Assembly: GCF_014905175.1 (NCBI RefSeq) | Contig: NC_057791.1 | Location: forward strand, 8,566,492-8,630,491 | From: Aphidius gifuensis | Taxonomy: Eukaryota > Arthropoda > Insecta > Hymenoptera > Braconidae | Length of the DNA: 64,000 nucleotides | Direction of reading: 5' to 3' | Shown here: in pieces, positions 1 through 10,846 of the stretch | Position numbering within the stretch: the stretch's first letter is position 1 | Layout: every line of letters starts with the position of its first letter | Position numbers and translations under genes: made by a program | Notes under the pieces: generated by a model | Told to the model about the DNA's origin: nothing | The model's database searches: none | What the model saw: the letters and a program-made list of their open reading frames with translations, nothing else

Positions 1-320
1 TTACATGTATTTTAAATGGAAAATATTTAAAGTCGATGAGCGACATTGGAAAAAAAAAAAAAAAAAAAATTGGAAATAGTAGATGGTTTGTCTTGTTAAA
101 TACTAAGATTTTAGGGGGTGGGAGAGAAAAAAAAAGAATTTTTTTTTTTTTGAAACGGTCTAATGGTTATTCTAAGGTTATATGAACCGAATGCCAGTTT
201 GCTGTAACCGTTATTTAACCGTTCAATAACTTCGGTTGGATTTCGGTTACTTGGAGGTTGCCGCAACGATATGACCCAAAAATTTCTCCTCGTTGTTGAT
301 TTGAGAAAAAATTTCTTAGC
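1..320. repeat. dispersed repeat with AACCG-rich words, copy 1
   Basis: Positions about 155-290 carry the words GTTTGCTGTAACCGTTATTT, CCGTTCAATAACTT and AACGATATGACC in an order that recurs at about 45935-46060. The two stretches are clearly copies of one dispersed sequence, though neither has recognisable ends or coding content. A further related part of the family (TATCAACCGTCAACTA) is seen near 5400 and 46145. No gene is visible in the first 470 bases. Confidence 0.55.
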
Positions 321-472
321 AGTAAAATTTTTTTTTCACATGGTTGGAGAAATCGCGCACAAATATCTCCACTCTTTCTCCACTAATTATTTAATTTTTT
401 TCGAACTTTGTCAATTTTCAATTTTCCAAAAAAAAATGACTAATTATTGATTGTTACATAACGCAAAGCATA

Positions 473-654
473 ATGATGTTTATTTTTTTTGAAAAAAATA
501 AAAATTCGAAGACATTTTTCTTCAAAAAAGTTGATATACCTGAGGTATTTGGTCTACAAAACTGCGGAGAAATCATTTGCACCAGGGATACAATATTAAT
601 TATGGAAACAGATGATGGTGGTGCTGGTGTAATTGGAGTTGATCATGATGTGTC
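473..654 (+). pseudogene. possible coding fragment, unidentified
   Basis: An open frame of about 60 codons reads with a balanced, non-repetitive composition between about 525 and 654 (for example CGEIICTRDTILIMETDDGG). An AG that could act as an acceptor lies near 530. At 655 it runs straight into a hairpin element, so any gene would be truncated there. I recognise no family. The first 15 codons are low-complexity. It may be a decayed exon or chance; there is no second exon to support it. Confidence 0.2.
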
Positions 655-775
655 AGGGATCCGTTCAGAAATCCTCATTTTTTCGGATCTTCAGAATGGC
701 AGCGATTCAGCCCAGCAATTTAGATATGCACTGATGTCCGCCCTCCTAAAGATCCGAAAAAATGAAAGACCCTAG
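655..775. mobile_element. small hairpin element (arms TCATTTTTTCGGATCTT)
   Basis: The arm at about 677-696 (TCATTTTTTCGGATCTTCAG) is inverted at about 749-768 (CTAAAGATCCGAAAAAATGA), giving a hairpin of roughly 95 bp. The flanking word GGGATCCGTTCAGAAA recurs at about 43208 beside the same TTTTTCGGATCTTCA arm, so this is a repeat family. It has no coding content. Confidence 0.55.
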
Positions 776-961
776 ATTTTTTGACTTCTGCGCTTCTGCG
801 TGGTCACCGCGGTCCCATCGAGAGCCTTTAATACAAGAAGACTAGAAATACTAATATTTGCTGATGTATCGCCGATTTTGAATTGGAACCTTTCGAGAAC
901 TTCCACTCGATACTTTTTTTGGGCCGATGTATCGATACTCGATACTTGTTTTCAAGAATCT

Positions 962-1123
962 GCACCCGTATTCAGAGGATGTTCTCATTAGGGCGTTTTT
1001 TTTCCGATGGCGGCGTTTGTGAAGCCTTTCTATATGAAATCTATATAAAAAAAATTTTGTCAAGCGCCATCAGCGGAAAAAAAAGCCCTAATGAGAACAA
1101 TTTTGCCCCGTGAATACGGGTGC
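962..1123. mobile_element. M1 hairpin MITE, copy 1
   Basis: A near-perfect inverted repeat of about 162 bp that begins GCACCCGTATTCAGAGGATG and ends with TGAATACGGGTGC. The inner arms are CTCATTAGGGC and GCCCTAATGAG, around a central ATCTATATAAAAAAAATTTT. It is non-coding, and at least twelve relatives lie in this window. The two arms differ at the inner edge (GAGGATGTT on one side, CAATTTTGCCCC on the other), so it is a mixed-arm copy. Confidence 0.85.
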
Positions 1124-1593
1124 GGAAAAAAAATCGGGTGTACCAAGCCAAAAAAAAATATGGAACCAATTGGTTAATTTTTTTTATTTTAAATTTCTTC
1201 TTCTATTTTTATTTATTTGCAAACCATGGTTCTATTATAGTGTTTCCACCATTGATTGTGAACCATGGGATAAATCGATAAAAAATTATATAAATAAATA
1301 AAATTCTTTTATTTTTTCAAATAATCCTAATTTTCCAATAAATAAATAGTTGAAAAAAAAGAAAAATATTATTATCGAATAATAATCTATTCAGAAATAA
1401 AAAATGATCATACAGTTGCTGAAGCAACTGTGCCTTCCCTGCGGGGGGAATTTTAATTTCTTCTTTAATATATATTTATATATAATATTAAAATTCGTGA
1501 CTACAAATTTATTTCATTCTCTATTGTTACAATGATTATTGTTACAGCTAGAATTTATTAAATTTTCATTCATTTTGCTTGTTCCTTCTATCT

Positions 1594-1700
1594 ACCGTCC
1601 AAGCCGGTGTCAAGCCTTTTTTTTTTGTTTTCCCCGCCTCACACGAGCCTTGTGTCAAGCCCGTTTTACCAAGCCTCACACGGGACTTGACTTGTGCATA
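1594..1700. repeat. GC-rich word repeat (CAAGCC / CACAC words)
   Basis: Short words such as GCCGGTGTCAAGCC, CCTCACACGAGCC and AAGCCTCACACGGGACTTGA repeat with variation. The same vocabulary returns at 2846-3060. The base composition contrasts with the surrounding AT-rich DNA. It has no coding support. Confidence 0.5.
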
Positions 1701-1865
1701 TATTCAATTAAAAAAAAAAAATTAATTCATTAGATCTATAAATTGTAAATAGACATTTTAAATAAAAATTATTAGGTTTTGACTATCGTGCCAGGCTTTT
1801 ACAAGAACTGTGTATTGACTCTCGAATAAATTCATTCATATAAAAAATTTTGACTGACTCTTTCA

Positions 1866-2750
1866 TGAATCCCCTGTGGTCGACTTGATAGAGCATTGGA
1901 GTTCCACGTGAGTAGTGATGTAAATGACGGTCATTTTTTTTTTTGTGTCACGGCACAAAAAAAAATACCGTTTGTGACCGTCTGTGACCGTCATTTTTTT
2001 TTCGTCACATTTTCTCCGTCACAATTGGTATTTTTTTTAAATCTTCAAAATAGTTGTAAAAAAGACCGTCACAAAATATTTTGTCACAAAATTTGTTATT
2101 TAAAAAAGCTAGATAAAAATGTCCAAAATTTAATATTGTTTTTATTTTTCTATATTAATTGCAAATTTATTAAATTGATATTTAATTGTTGAATGCTATT
2201 CAATTATTAAATGGTTAAATTTAATATTTTATGTTAAATGTTGAGCATTTATTATTGTTTTTTTTTTTTTTTATATTAAATATAAATTTATTCAATTGAA
2301 CAAAAAATATTTGTTACCAATATGGTGATTATTGGTTAGACTGCTGTGTGTGATAAATAATTAGATATTTAGGTAATAATATTAAATATTTATAAATTTT
2401 TATTGATAATTATCAATTACAGATAATTGTTTATCAATAATTTATAAGATTTTCAACTCTGTCTGTGTGTGTGCGTCTGTCTCTTTTTTTGATAAAAAAA
2501 AAAAATACGAAAAAATTCAATAGATGGCATACTAGATGTAAAACTGACGGTCAGCCGATAAGTCGTCATAAATTTGGTCACAAAAGTTGGGTCATGAAAA
2601 TGGTCACGATTTTTGCCCGCGCCACAGACGGTCACAGACGGCGTCACAAAACGGTCATGTGACGGTCACAAAATTTTTTCACATCCCTACACGTGAGAGA
2701 CCTAGGATCGATCCCCCGTTACGCCGTTTATTTTCGTTCATATAATCATC
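1866..2750 (+). mobile_element. tRNA-derived SINE, split by a hAT-like insertion
   Basis: Reading across the insertion at 1913-2697, the flanks join into a tRNA-like head. The A-box-like stretch is TGGTCGACTTGATAGAGCA at 1878-1896 and the B-box-like stretch is GGATCGATCCC at about 2705-2715. This order and spacing fit a pol III promoter of a tRNA-derived SINE. No intact tRNA cloverleaf is claimed. The downstream tail is AT-rich. Confidence 0.55.
1913..2689. mobile_element. hAT-like non-autonomous element with 8-bp TSD
   Basis: The ends read TAGTGATGTAAA on the left and TTTCACATCCCTA on the right, an imperfect terminal inverted repeat of the TAGNGATG type known from hAT elements. They are flanked by the exact 8-bp direct repeat CACGTGAG at 1905-1912 and 2690-2697. 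The interior is full of GACCGTCAC / GTGACGGTC words near both ends, which look like subterminal transposase-binding motifs (inference). No transposase frame is present. It sits inside a SINE. Confidence 0.8.
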
Positions 2751-2845
2751 GTTAATTCAAATTGTATCGCGCAAAAAATAATAATGTCAAATAAATAAAT
2801 TAATAATAATTGTTTATTTATATTTTTTTATAATTTTTTTTGCAA

Positions 2846-3060
2846 GCCGGTGTCAAGCCTGGGAACACAAGACTGTGTCGAGCCTGGGAACACAAGCATG
2901 TGTCAAGCCCGATACACTAGTCCGACACCAGCAAATACATCGTGAACATTCCAGACTTGACACAGGCTTGTCTCTCAAGCCCGACACAGGCCCGAGAGCC
3001 GGGTCATCAGGCTTGTCCCAGGCTTGTGCCCGTCGTCACTTCCTACCTGGGATATTTTTC
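2846..3060. repeat. GC-rich word repeat (CAAGCCTGGGAACACAAG)
   Basis: The unit CAAGCCTGGGAACACAAG occurs twice in succession with one or two changes. It is followed by further AAGCCCGACAC and CAGGCTTGT words in both orientations. The vocabulary matches 1594-1700, suggesting the two are parts of one element opened by the SINE/hAT cluster. It is non-coding. Confidence 0.5.
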
Positions 3061-3089
3061 TTTATATTTTCCATATATATCGTATTGGT

Positions 3090-3205
3090 TAAGATTAAGG
3101 GACTTAGAAAATTTTTTAAGGGGGTGTCTACCATGGTTGAGATTAAAGGACTTAGAAAATTTTTTAGGGGGGGTATCTACCATGGTTGGGGGGGGGGGGG
3201 GGCCA
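3090..3205. repeat. two-copy tandem repeat, about 58 bp
   Basis: The segment starting GATTAAGGGACTTAGAAAAT and ending TACCATGGTTG is present twice in direct order with few differences. It is followed by a run of fourteen or more G. It is a recent local duplication with no coding value. Confidence 0.7.
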
Positions 3206-3428
3206 AAAGAAAAGCGAAAACAATGGGAAATTAAAATTCCCTAAAAAAAAAAGTACTCGATACTTGAGTATAAAAATAAATTTGGCCGACGCATCAAATT
3301 TCCGATTCTTGAAAAAAAAAAGATCGATACTCCGATTCCGATATTTTCTTTAAGAATCGAAGACCACTAACTACGAACATATGAAATAACCCATGATAAA
3401 AAATTGGCCACATTTTTGGCCTCGGCCA

Positions 3429-3515
3429 GCACCCGTATTCACAGGGCATTACAATTTAGGGCTTTTTTTCTCCACTGGCAGCGTTTGTGAAGCTTCTGTA
3501 TGTGAAATCTATATA
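3429..3515. mobile_element. M1 hairpin MITE, copy 2 (left half only)
   Basis: This starts GCACCCGTATTCACAGGGCA and runs through TTTAGGGC and the GTGAAATCTATATAA centre. It then stops where the M2 element begins at about 3514. The right arm is missing, so the copy is truncated. Confidence 0.8.
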
Positions 3516-4077
3516 AGGCATGTGGCCACTAGCATAGTTTTTCGACCAAGTTCTATGCCATAGCACCTGTGTCACTATATCTCACGAGAAATTTACTAGA
3601 AAATGGCCACCGAGGACTATGTAAAGCGGTGTCTCCATGCTATTAAAATCTCATGCAAGTTCTTGCAGCAAGATCTCGCACGAAAAAATGGAACATGGAA
3701 CAGTGAAGACACCGCTTAAAAAATACTGCAGGCAGCATTTTCAGCATAGAACCGCAAACTTCGCACTAGTTTTTTTGATACAGCCAACATTAAAAAAATA
3801 CAACAACAATGGTTATCGTTTTTAATAACTTTGTTTGTTTATATTTACACATGTATAGTACATATATATAATGATTGACTGTCAAAATATCAAATTGTCA
3901 ACAAATAAGAGAGGGTATATTTTTATTTATTTTTTATGTGTTTGTAAGCAAGTTGGTACAGCTAAAACAATTTCAAAAAACGATTAAAACGCCGCCCTAT
4001 AGCCGTTATACGTGAACTTTTTCTTCCATAGTGCTATGGCATAGAACTTGGTTGAAAAACTATGCTCGTGGCCACTC
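3514..4077. mobile_element. M2 inverted-repeat element, copy 1
   Basis: Its terminal inverted repeats are about 45 bp long: GGCCACTAGCATAGTTTTTC then GACCAAGTTCTATGCCATAG on the left, inverted at about 4035-4075. The same element lies at 15746-16223. The interior is AT-rich, contains a stretch around GCAGCATTTTCAGCATAGAA and has no convincing frame. It is a non-autonomous DNA element of unassigned superfamily. Confidence 0.75.
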
Positions 4078-4472
4078 TAACGGTACGACCCAACCCGTTT
4101 CGTGGGTTGGAATCAGATTATTTTAGGGTTAAGTTTTTATAAGGTTACTTCGTGGTAGAGCCGTGTGAGTCGGTTATTAACCGGTTAATGGCAGGCGGTT
4201 AAAAATTTTTCGGTTTTAAACCGAAAAAGGGAGGAGTCTGCGCACGAAAAGCTGCGCGTACTTCATACTGCGTATGTGTGTTCAAGGCTGAAAATATTAT
4301 TTATTTATTTTCAACAATAAAAGTATTAATTTATTATTAACAATATTAACATCAAATATTATTTATTCAATGTCAAAAAAGTATAAATAGTTCGATTATG
4401 TTAATAAAAATTCAATCGTAGTGTCAACTGAAAAATTTATGAATAAAAAAAGACAGTAAAAAAGGTAACCAT

Positions 4473-4847
4473 GGGTGCATTTCTTTAATAAAAAATTTTT
4501 TTTCGCTCTGCAATTTTGCCCTGTATTACCGACAAGTAGCTAGAAACAGAAACAACGACAAAAATGATAAAACTCTCCATGCAATATCCTAGACTTTACT
4601 AATGTCTAGTACGACCTATGTGACAATAGCAAGCAATTACAACAAGTAAATTCTCTTTTTGTTTCAGTTTGACATAAATATTGAACAGTCACTTAGGTAA
4701 TTTCTCCAATAATTGAAAGCCAAAAAAAAAAATGTCATGTGCTAGTACTGCCACTACAAGAAACAGCTTTTTCCTATAAAATTTTGGTCGGTATTACAGG
4801 ACGAAATTGCAGAGCGAAAAAAAAATTTTTATTAAAGGAATGCACCC
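4473..4847. mobile_element. M4 inverted-repeat element, copy 1
   Basis: The ends are GGGTGCATTTCTTTAATAAA and TTTATTAAAGGAATGCACCC. The next inner words, TTCGCTCTGCAATTTTGCCC and its inverse, make TIRs of about 60 bp. The interior is about 250 bp and non-coding. Close copies lie at 26286-26649 and, truncated, at 43591-43972. Confidence 0.8.
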
Positions 4848-5177
4848 CATCATAACAACTTTAATTTTTATTGTTATTAATATTTTTTTAAACATTTTTC
4901 TAAAAAATAAAAATTATCAGTGATAAATTTTAAAGAATTAGGGGACATGGGGGTAAAATGGACACCCTTTAAATTTTACAAAAATAATTAATATTTTTTA
5001 TATTAATAACTTTTTTTTTTTTATATTATTTTGGTTGTTGCAGTAGTTCAAAACCAAAACAGAAAAAAAATAGAGTTTGTGTGCAATCATCAATACCAAT
5101 AATTGAAAAAAAAAACATAAATTTTTTTTATAGCTTTATCGATGGACGCGCGCGTGTGTGTGTGAGAAAGTGTGTGT

Positions 5178-5341
5178 GCAGTCCAATTCACGGGGCAAAT
5201 TTGTTACAATTTAGGGCTTTTTTTTGCCACTGATGGCGCTTGTAAATTTTTTTTTATATAGATTTCACATACAAAAGCTCCACAAGCGCTGCTAGTGGAG
5301 GAAAAAAGCCCTAAATTGTAATGCCCTGTGAATTGGACTGC
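5178..5341. mobile_element. M1 hairpin MITE, copy 3 (GCAGTCC end type)
   Basis: A 164-bp near-perfect hairpin that starts GCAGTCCAATTCACGGGGCA and ends TGTGAATTGGACTGC. It has the same core as copy 1 but a different outer 13 bp, with the change present in both arms. A GT-rich microsatellite (about 5150-5177) precedes it. Confidence 0.85.
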
Positions 5342-5344
5342 AGG

Positions 5345-6360
5345 TTAGTATAAGGTTTGAAGTTCGGCTTCTACTTTTATTATATTTCAGAGGTTTGAAC
5401 AAAGTTTATCAACCGTCAACTAACCGTTAGTTCTGATTTCGTTATCTGATTACTTTAAATTATTTATTTTGTTTATCAATATATTTAACCGTTTCAATAA
5501 AACTGTTATTTATATCACCGTAATATACAACATTTTTTGTCATACAAAAAAACTACTATTATTAATCTAATTCTGGTATGCAATTTTTTTTAATTGATCT
5601 GAAAAAATGTTTTAAAATAATTTCAAAGGAACTTTTCTTTAATAAATAATAGAAGATATTTTTGTATCGTGTATTTTATCTGTAATGATTTTAAAGCAAC
5701 TGGGAGTCACAGGAAATAGTTTTCGAAACATTAGCTTGTATGTATGTTAGCAGTTCTATTAATAGATACATGTAATCTTCATCTCATATTATATGAATGT
5801 CTTATGAGGTGCTATGAATAATTATATGTTTTAAGTGTCTATGCAAAACTGTATTTTTACGATTGAAAAATGAAAAACATTTAATTGTATTTGATGAATG
5901 ACTTTTTTTTACAAAAAAAAGGTTTGCATGTATTGACAGTGCGTAAATTATTGTAAACAAGAAATAAATTATAGCTAAGATGTTCAATTGAACTCAAAAA
6001 ATACACTAATATATATAACTGATATTAAAATTTACATAAAAAGCGGATTCATCCGAAAAAAAAAAAAAATAATCGGTTGGTCGTGTATCATCTATGGGTC
6101 TGTGAGTGTGGAAATATACCAGTAGAGTGCACCCTCAGTTACATAGACTGCATTGATAAAAATATTTAAACATAATTAATATTGTTGTTGGTAATTTTTA
6201 CGTGATATACAATTATTACGTATTAAAATTATCTTCGTCTTTAATACGATGCATGACGATAAAGAGAATAAATAAGTGTTTATATTAGAAAAAAAATTAA
6301 AAAGTGAAATATTTTACCAGATGAAAAAAAAAAAATAAATTGAAAAATCAAAATCAATAC
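5345..6360. other. no gene seen
   Basis: AT-rich DNA. About 5345-5470 matches the dispersed AACCG/GTTTGAACAA repeat seen at 46083-46200. Apart from short homopolymers, no structure or coding signal was found. Confidence 0.5.
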
Positions 6361-6369
6361 ATACATCCA

Positions 6370-6700
6370 ATATAAATAATTGTACAATTAATAATTCAGA
6401 TAATAATGACAAAAATAACAAAGACATAATTAAAAATAACGATGATAACATTGATATAAGTTATACAAAAGGACTATGAAATTATTCAAATTTCAAACAA
6501 ATTTGATGATGTAGGAATAGAACCAATTGAAACATCAACAAGTCATAATAATGATAAAATTACAAAAGTAATTGAAACAAATATAAATGGAAAAATTAGT
6601 AATAAAATTCATGATAATATCACGAATGGAAATCAGTCAGCTGAATCAAATTTTGATTCACCAAAAATAATTGGAAAGATGGTATTGGTACACTTCAATC
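6370..6700 (+). pseudogene. decayed Asn/Asp-rich coding stretch
   Basis: From about 6390 to 6473 one frame reads an Asn/Asp-rich segment. It then stops at TGA, and the adjacent frame continues from about 6470 with about 75 further codons (DYEIIQISNKFDDVGIEPIE onward). A single-base frameshift joins them. The frame ends near 6680 at AAGATG followed by GTATTGG, which could be a donor. The composition resembles the degraded stretch at 12826-13290 on the same strand, so the two may be parts of one gene split by repeats. I recognise no family. Confidence 0.35.
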
Positions 6701-6839
6701 AGGGTAACAATTAAAAGCTTTTTTTTGTCAATTTTTTCATAATGAATTGTGTAAAATGATTGATCAAAAATAAATGTATTTTTATTGCAGAATTCATCAA
6801 CAACAAGTGGTCAAAATTTTGATCTGTATTTGATGTGAT

Positions 6840-7005
6840 TGCATACAAACTCATACAGTTGTATATCGCCATTTTCTGTATACAAATTTATAAAGTTGTA
6901 TACAGTTGTATACAACCATATATGGAATTTATAGATCAAATTCAAGAATGGTTGTATACAAACATAGATAATTGTATACAAGTTTATATGCCGTAACTTT
7001 CAAAA
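6840..7005. repeat. TTGTATA-word repeat, copy A
   Basis: Many copies of TTGTATACA, GTTGTATA and their complements occur in both orientations, with a central GCCATTTTCTGTATAC that is almost repeated at about 22727 (GCCACTTTCTGTATAT). It belongs with the word-repeat elements at 12405-12790 and 22649-22953. Confidence 0.55.
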
Positions 7006-7084
7006 ATTTATTAATATTATAAAAAAACAAAATTGATAATTATTTAAACAATTCAATCTTTTTCTTTACACATTTGATGATTTA

Positions 7085-7230
7085 TTTGACCGGAAAAATT
7101 ACACCATAAATACTTGATATTACCAGGACTTGAACATCTTCTAGTTGAAACTCCAGAGCCTTACTTACTTAACCACGGCAGCTACAATTGAAAATTAGGC
7201 AAATTTGTTCTACTTAAATATTCATTATAA
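7085..7230 (-). mobile_element. tRNA-derived SINE, copy 2
   Basis: On the minus strand the order is AGAACAAATTTG, then an A-box-like TGGTTAAGTAAGTAAGGC, then a B-box-like GTTCAAGTCC, then TTTTTCCGGTCAAATAAATC. The same order, with about 80 percent identity by eye, occurs on the plus strand at 44340-45280, where a TTAA element interrupts it. This supports a SINE family with a tRNA-like head. Confidence 0.6.
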
Positions 7231-7592
7231 TCATAGCAATCCAAGGATCAACTAACACTCGACCGATATATGAATTTCATTTGTTTCGTATACCCCGGAA
7301 TGTATTGTCATAATTTATGAAAAAAAAGTTTTTATCCCTGAAATTTTCGTTTCGTAAAAAAAAATAAGTAGCTGTTATATATTATTAAACAAACACTCTG
7401 TCAATATTAAATACATAATAGCGGTTCATGGAGAAAAATAAAAGGTAAAATTTACAAAAAAAAAAAGTAAAATTTACCTTTTTTGAGATGAAACGAGGGA
7501 CGCCAAGAGACAAAAGGTAAAATTTACCAAAAAAAAATGTTATAAGATTGAAGCTGTAGTTTACCTATGGACAGTGTTAAATTTACATTTAA

Positions 7593-8277
7593 GGTTGTAT
7601 GTAAATGGATTTCCCTGAATTTAATTTTCGATTTTTTTTTTTTTAATGTTTAAATGAAATAATTATCTATTTGGTGGAATTTTTTCGTAATTTTCCTCTT
7701 CGCGAAAATCCAGATAATTAGTGTCAAAGTTGGCAACTTTAACACGCAAGCATAGGGAGTATAGGTACGTTTGCGCTTGTATTTTTAAAACTCTTAATTT
7801 AAATTTTGATTTTTTTCTACAGATTTGTACTTTGTAGAATTCCAAAAGTTATGAAAAAAAAATTATTCATTTCCTCAACACCGTTTCAAAGATATTGGCT
7901 AATTACTTTTGAAATTTACGGGTTTCAGCCGGCTGAATTACATTGAAAATTTGGGGTACGTTCCAATACCACCGTTCGGTTTAATTCTTCTAGCTCTATC
8001 CTTCTCTCTATCTCTTCTGGCTCAATCTTCCATCTCTTCTTCTATCCTTCTCTTAGAAGAAATCTACGGTTTTGGAACTTCCCCCTGCATGTTTATTGCT
8101 GGAGTAGTATTAGTGTCTGTAAATATAAGCCGGCAACACTCACACTACTTATGACGCATCAGTAAAGTGAAAGGCCTTAGGCATGAGAGGGCGCTATAAT
8201 TTTTTTTTTTTAATATGAGTTTATAAGCACCCTTGTAAACCCAAAAAGTCGCCCGATCATGCGATTTACATACAACC
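7593..8277. mobile_element. TTAA-flanked piggyBac-like element 1
   Basis: The ends are GGTTGTATGTAAA and TTTACATACAACC, a perfect 13-bp inverted repeat. The element is flanked by TTAA at 7589-7592 and 8278-8281, the target duplication typical of the piggyBac superfamily. The 685-bp interior has no transposase frame. A CT-rich stretch at about 7990-8050 (CTCTATC words) is the only other structure. It is inserted in a region rich in the palindromic word GGTAAAATTTACC. Confidence 0.75.
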
Positions 8278-8460
8278 TTAATTTTTGTTATCGCTTCCAT
8301 TACTCCGAAAAAAGGTAAAATTTACCTTTTAAGGCGTTAAAGTGGTTTTTACATTTTTAATTAGTAAAGTTTGTGTTACTCTCTTAGTAGGTAAAACTTA
8401 CCAATTTTCGATGTTAAAAATTCAAAATAAAATTGTTAATACAACAGGATATTTAGTTGT

Positions 8461-8577
8461 TTTTTTTTTTTTTTCGCAATTATGGCACTGCCTGGTATCG
8501 AACCCCTCTGCCCTGAACGCTACCTAATTCTACGTAATACTAAAACCGTGCTTTAACCGACTTGACCACGAACGCAA
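8461..8577 (-). mobile_element. tRNA-derived SINE head with poly(A)
   Basis: On the minus strand, TGGTCAAGTCGG (A-box type) and GGTTCGATACC (a match to the GGTTCGANNCC B box) stand about 70 bp apart, then ATAATTGCG and a run of A. This is the architecture of a tRNA-Leu/Ser-like SINE head with a poly(A) tail. The acceptor stem does not pair well, so I do not call a functional tRNA. Confidence 0.6.
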
Positions 8578-8653
8578 GTTGACACACGACAGATTTTTAT
8601 ACTATTGGAATTGACTCTATGCTAAGAGCTTACGTATAAGAATTTTATTGTTA

Positions 8654-10723
8654 CTAGAGTTGTGGGCGGCCGCAAGCGGCCGCTTCCGTTTATCAAAAAA
8701 AAATTAATGAAATTTTTTGTACAAAAAAAAAAAAAAAAGGATTCAAAACAATTTGTATTACCAGTATTAGACTATGTAACTTGAGCATAATAAAAAAATT
8801 TACTCCAAAATGATTATATACAGATGCATGGTGCCTTTGATAATGAAAATATTTTTGATTGTTTTCCTATTTATTTGAAAAAAGGGCAAGGGCTAATTTG
8901 TACCACTTAAATCGGAATTTGTATTATTAAAATCAGAATTTGTACCTAAATAACAATGACAAAGTACTGTAAATTTAAATTCTGGAGTCAACTATTTTTT
9001 TATTGAATATTCTTAAAGTACGAATCTATTGCTTTCATTGATTCAAATAAGCTCAATTCTTTTCAAGAACAAAAAAAAAAATATCCATCTTTATTTATTA
9101 TCTGAGGTGCCATTCAATTGTTAATGAACAATTTTCGTGATCAAACAATTTTTTTGTTCTAATTAGCCTGGGGTTGACGGAATCAGAATAAACTATTATA
9201 TGGATTATTTTGGAGTTTATTTGGAGAATATTGGAGCGAAGTTAATTTTCTTTAGAAATTAACAGTATCTAATTAATATTAATTAACTAAGATTTAGAGG
9301 CTCAGGCAGCCTGAATTTTTTTTCTCTATCATATTCCTAGTTTTTAAAGATTAAATTATAAAATAATAAATTTATGTTCAAGAACTTTTTTTATTTTGAA
9401 TAAACATTTTGGAGTAATTATAAAAATAATGCTGTCACTTTATCAATGACCAATGTGCACTACACCACACATTTATCTTGGGATTGAAGAGTAGGGATGC
9501 GCAATAGACCGAAATGATTAATCAGCGCATATCAACAATTGAAAAGTTATAATATTTTTGAATAATAAATTGAAGAACTTCCAATAGGATTTTTTTGTAT
9601 ATTATTATTCTCCAAAGAAATATCTACCAGGTAAAAACAAAAAAAAGTTGAAAATTCAAAAAATTCAGGCTGCCTGCCCTCCTAAATCTTAATTAATTAA
9701 TATTAATTAAACTATTAACATCCAAAGAAAATTAACTTTACTCCAATATTCTCCAAAAAAAACTCCAAAAGAATCCATATAATAGTTTATTCTGATTCCA
9801 TCAACCCCAGGCTAATTAGAAGTGAACAATTTTTTTTTTTTTTTTCCATTGAAAGACAAATTCTGTTATTATCAATACAAATTAACCCATTACTTTTCTT
9901 TTAAAAATAAAAAGAAAGTCATTCAATAATATTTATTTTTCGAGGTGTCTTGCAATTGTTTATGAACAATTCCAAAAAATAATCCTTTTAAATAATTCTT
10001 TTCTCATCTTTGAAGAAGAAAACGTGGGCTGATGATAGCAGAATCCGTATTTTAGTGGAAAAAAATATAAAAAATTGCTTATTAATGATTCCATGCCACC
10101 TCGAACAATTTTTAATATTATTCGTAAATATTGTTGAACAATTTTCTTTTTTATTCTCAAAGAGAAAGTCGTGAGTTTATTTAAACCAATGAATGCAGGA
10201 TTTCTACTCCAAGAATGGTTAAAATAAAAATTGTTTACTCTAAAATTTTAATTAACAATACTCTTTTATTGTTATTTATGTACGCAAATCTTGATTTTAT
10301 TATTACAGGTTCACGTGCCCTTAAAAATAAATCTGTCCATTTTTTTTTCTTTGTGATTAAATTTTTTTTTTTAATTGTTCGTTATTTTTTATTTATAACA
10401 CATTAACAACTCTTTTATTTATAACAATCCAATTAAATTATAGTGAATCATTTGAAGGTTATGGGCGTTAATATTTTTCGACAGATAAAATGTTGTTATA
10501 ATCACATATGTCAACACACACATGCATATATGTATATGCAATGAGCGCCACCTATATCAATTTTTACGACATGCACGTGATCAATCTAAACCCCAATCAA
10601 AATGAGCACAAATTATTGCAGCAATCAAATTTCAAATGAGAGCCAATCAAATTCAAATTTCAGGCGGCAAGTTTGAAATTCATCAAGCGCCGCCATGACA
10701 CCAATGCTTTTTTTTATATAGGA
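8654..10723 (-). mobile_element. non-autonomous Helitron, copy 1
   Basis: On the minus strand the element begins A^TCCTATATAAAAAAAAGC near 10723, with CATTGGTGTCATGGCG following. It ends with a GC-rich hairpin (GCGGCCGC, two-base loop TT, GCGGCCGC, at 8666-8683), then eleven-odd bases, then CTAG at 8654-8657, followed by T. A 5' TC end, a 3' hairpin plus CTAG and insertion between A and T are the Helitron hallmarks. Copy 2 at 18050-20392 shares both ends. No Rep/helicase frame is present. A further inverted-repeat element (9167-9811) is nested in it. Confidence 0.85.
9167..9811. mobile_element. inverted-repeat element nested in Helitron copy 1
   Basis: The ends are CCTGGGGTTGA and TCAACCCCAGG, with arms that stay complementary for about 150 bp (GGAATCAGAATAAACTATTA on the left, its inverse on the right). 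CTAATTAG flanks both sides (9159-9166, 9812-9819). This is either an 8-bp target duplication or, since it is self-complementary, an extension of the arms. The interior has a GCAGCCTGAATTTTTT / AAAATTCAGGCTGC pair and no coding frame. Confidence 0.7.
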
Positions 10724-10846
10724 TCGATAAAAGTTATTGTGGCAAATGGCTTAGTAGTTAATAAAGATTGAAATAAAATTTATTAAGTATCATCATATTC
10801 TTACACATTTCCCAATAATATTTAAATTTATTTTAAGAATTCTTAA

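Larger units (their letters stand above)
860..3369 (+). mobile_element. TAGTGGTCTT inverted-repeat element, copy 1 (interrupted)
   Basis: This shares long segments with the element at 51923-52459 in opposite orientation: the GCCGATGTATCGATACTCGA words at 930-950, the stretch from about 1130 to 1395 including AAACCATGGTTCTATTATAG, and an end reading AGACCACTA at 3361-3369. Between about 1400 and 3240 it is opened by later insertions (a SINE, a hAT-like element, GC-rich word repeats), and a hairpin MITE sits at 962-1123. Its left end is replaced by a GAAGACTAGAAATAC motif, so only the right end looks original. Confidence 0.5.

Noticed and set aside
2875..3244. Two overlapping 100-119 codon frames
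   Set aside because: They run through GC-rich word repeats, a tandem duplication and a poly-G run; composition follows the repeat.
5100..5177. Structured element at the CGCGCG / GTGTGT tract
   Set aside because: It is a simple microsatellite directly before an M1 MITE, without further structure.
8461..8577. A functional tRNA gene on the minus strand
   Set aside because: A and B boxes are good, but the acceptor and anticodon stems do not pair and a poly(A) tail follows, so SINE fits better.
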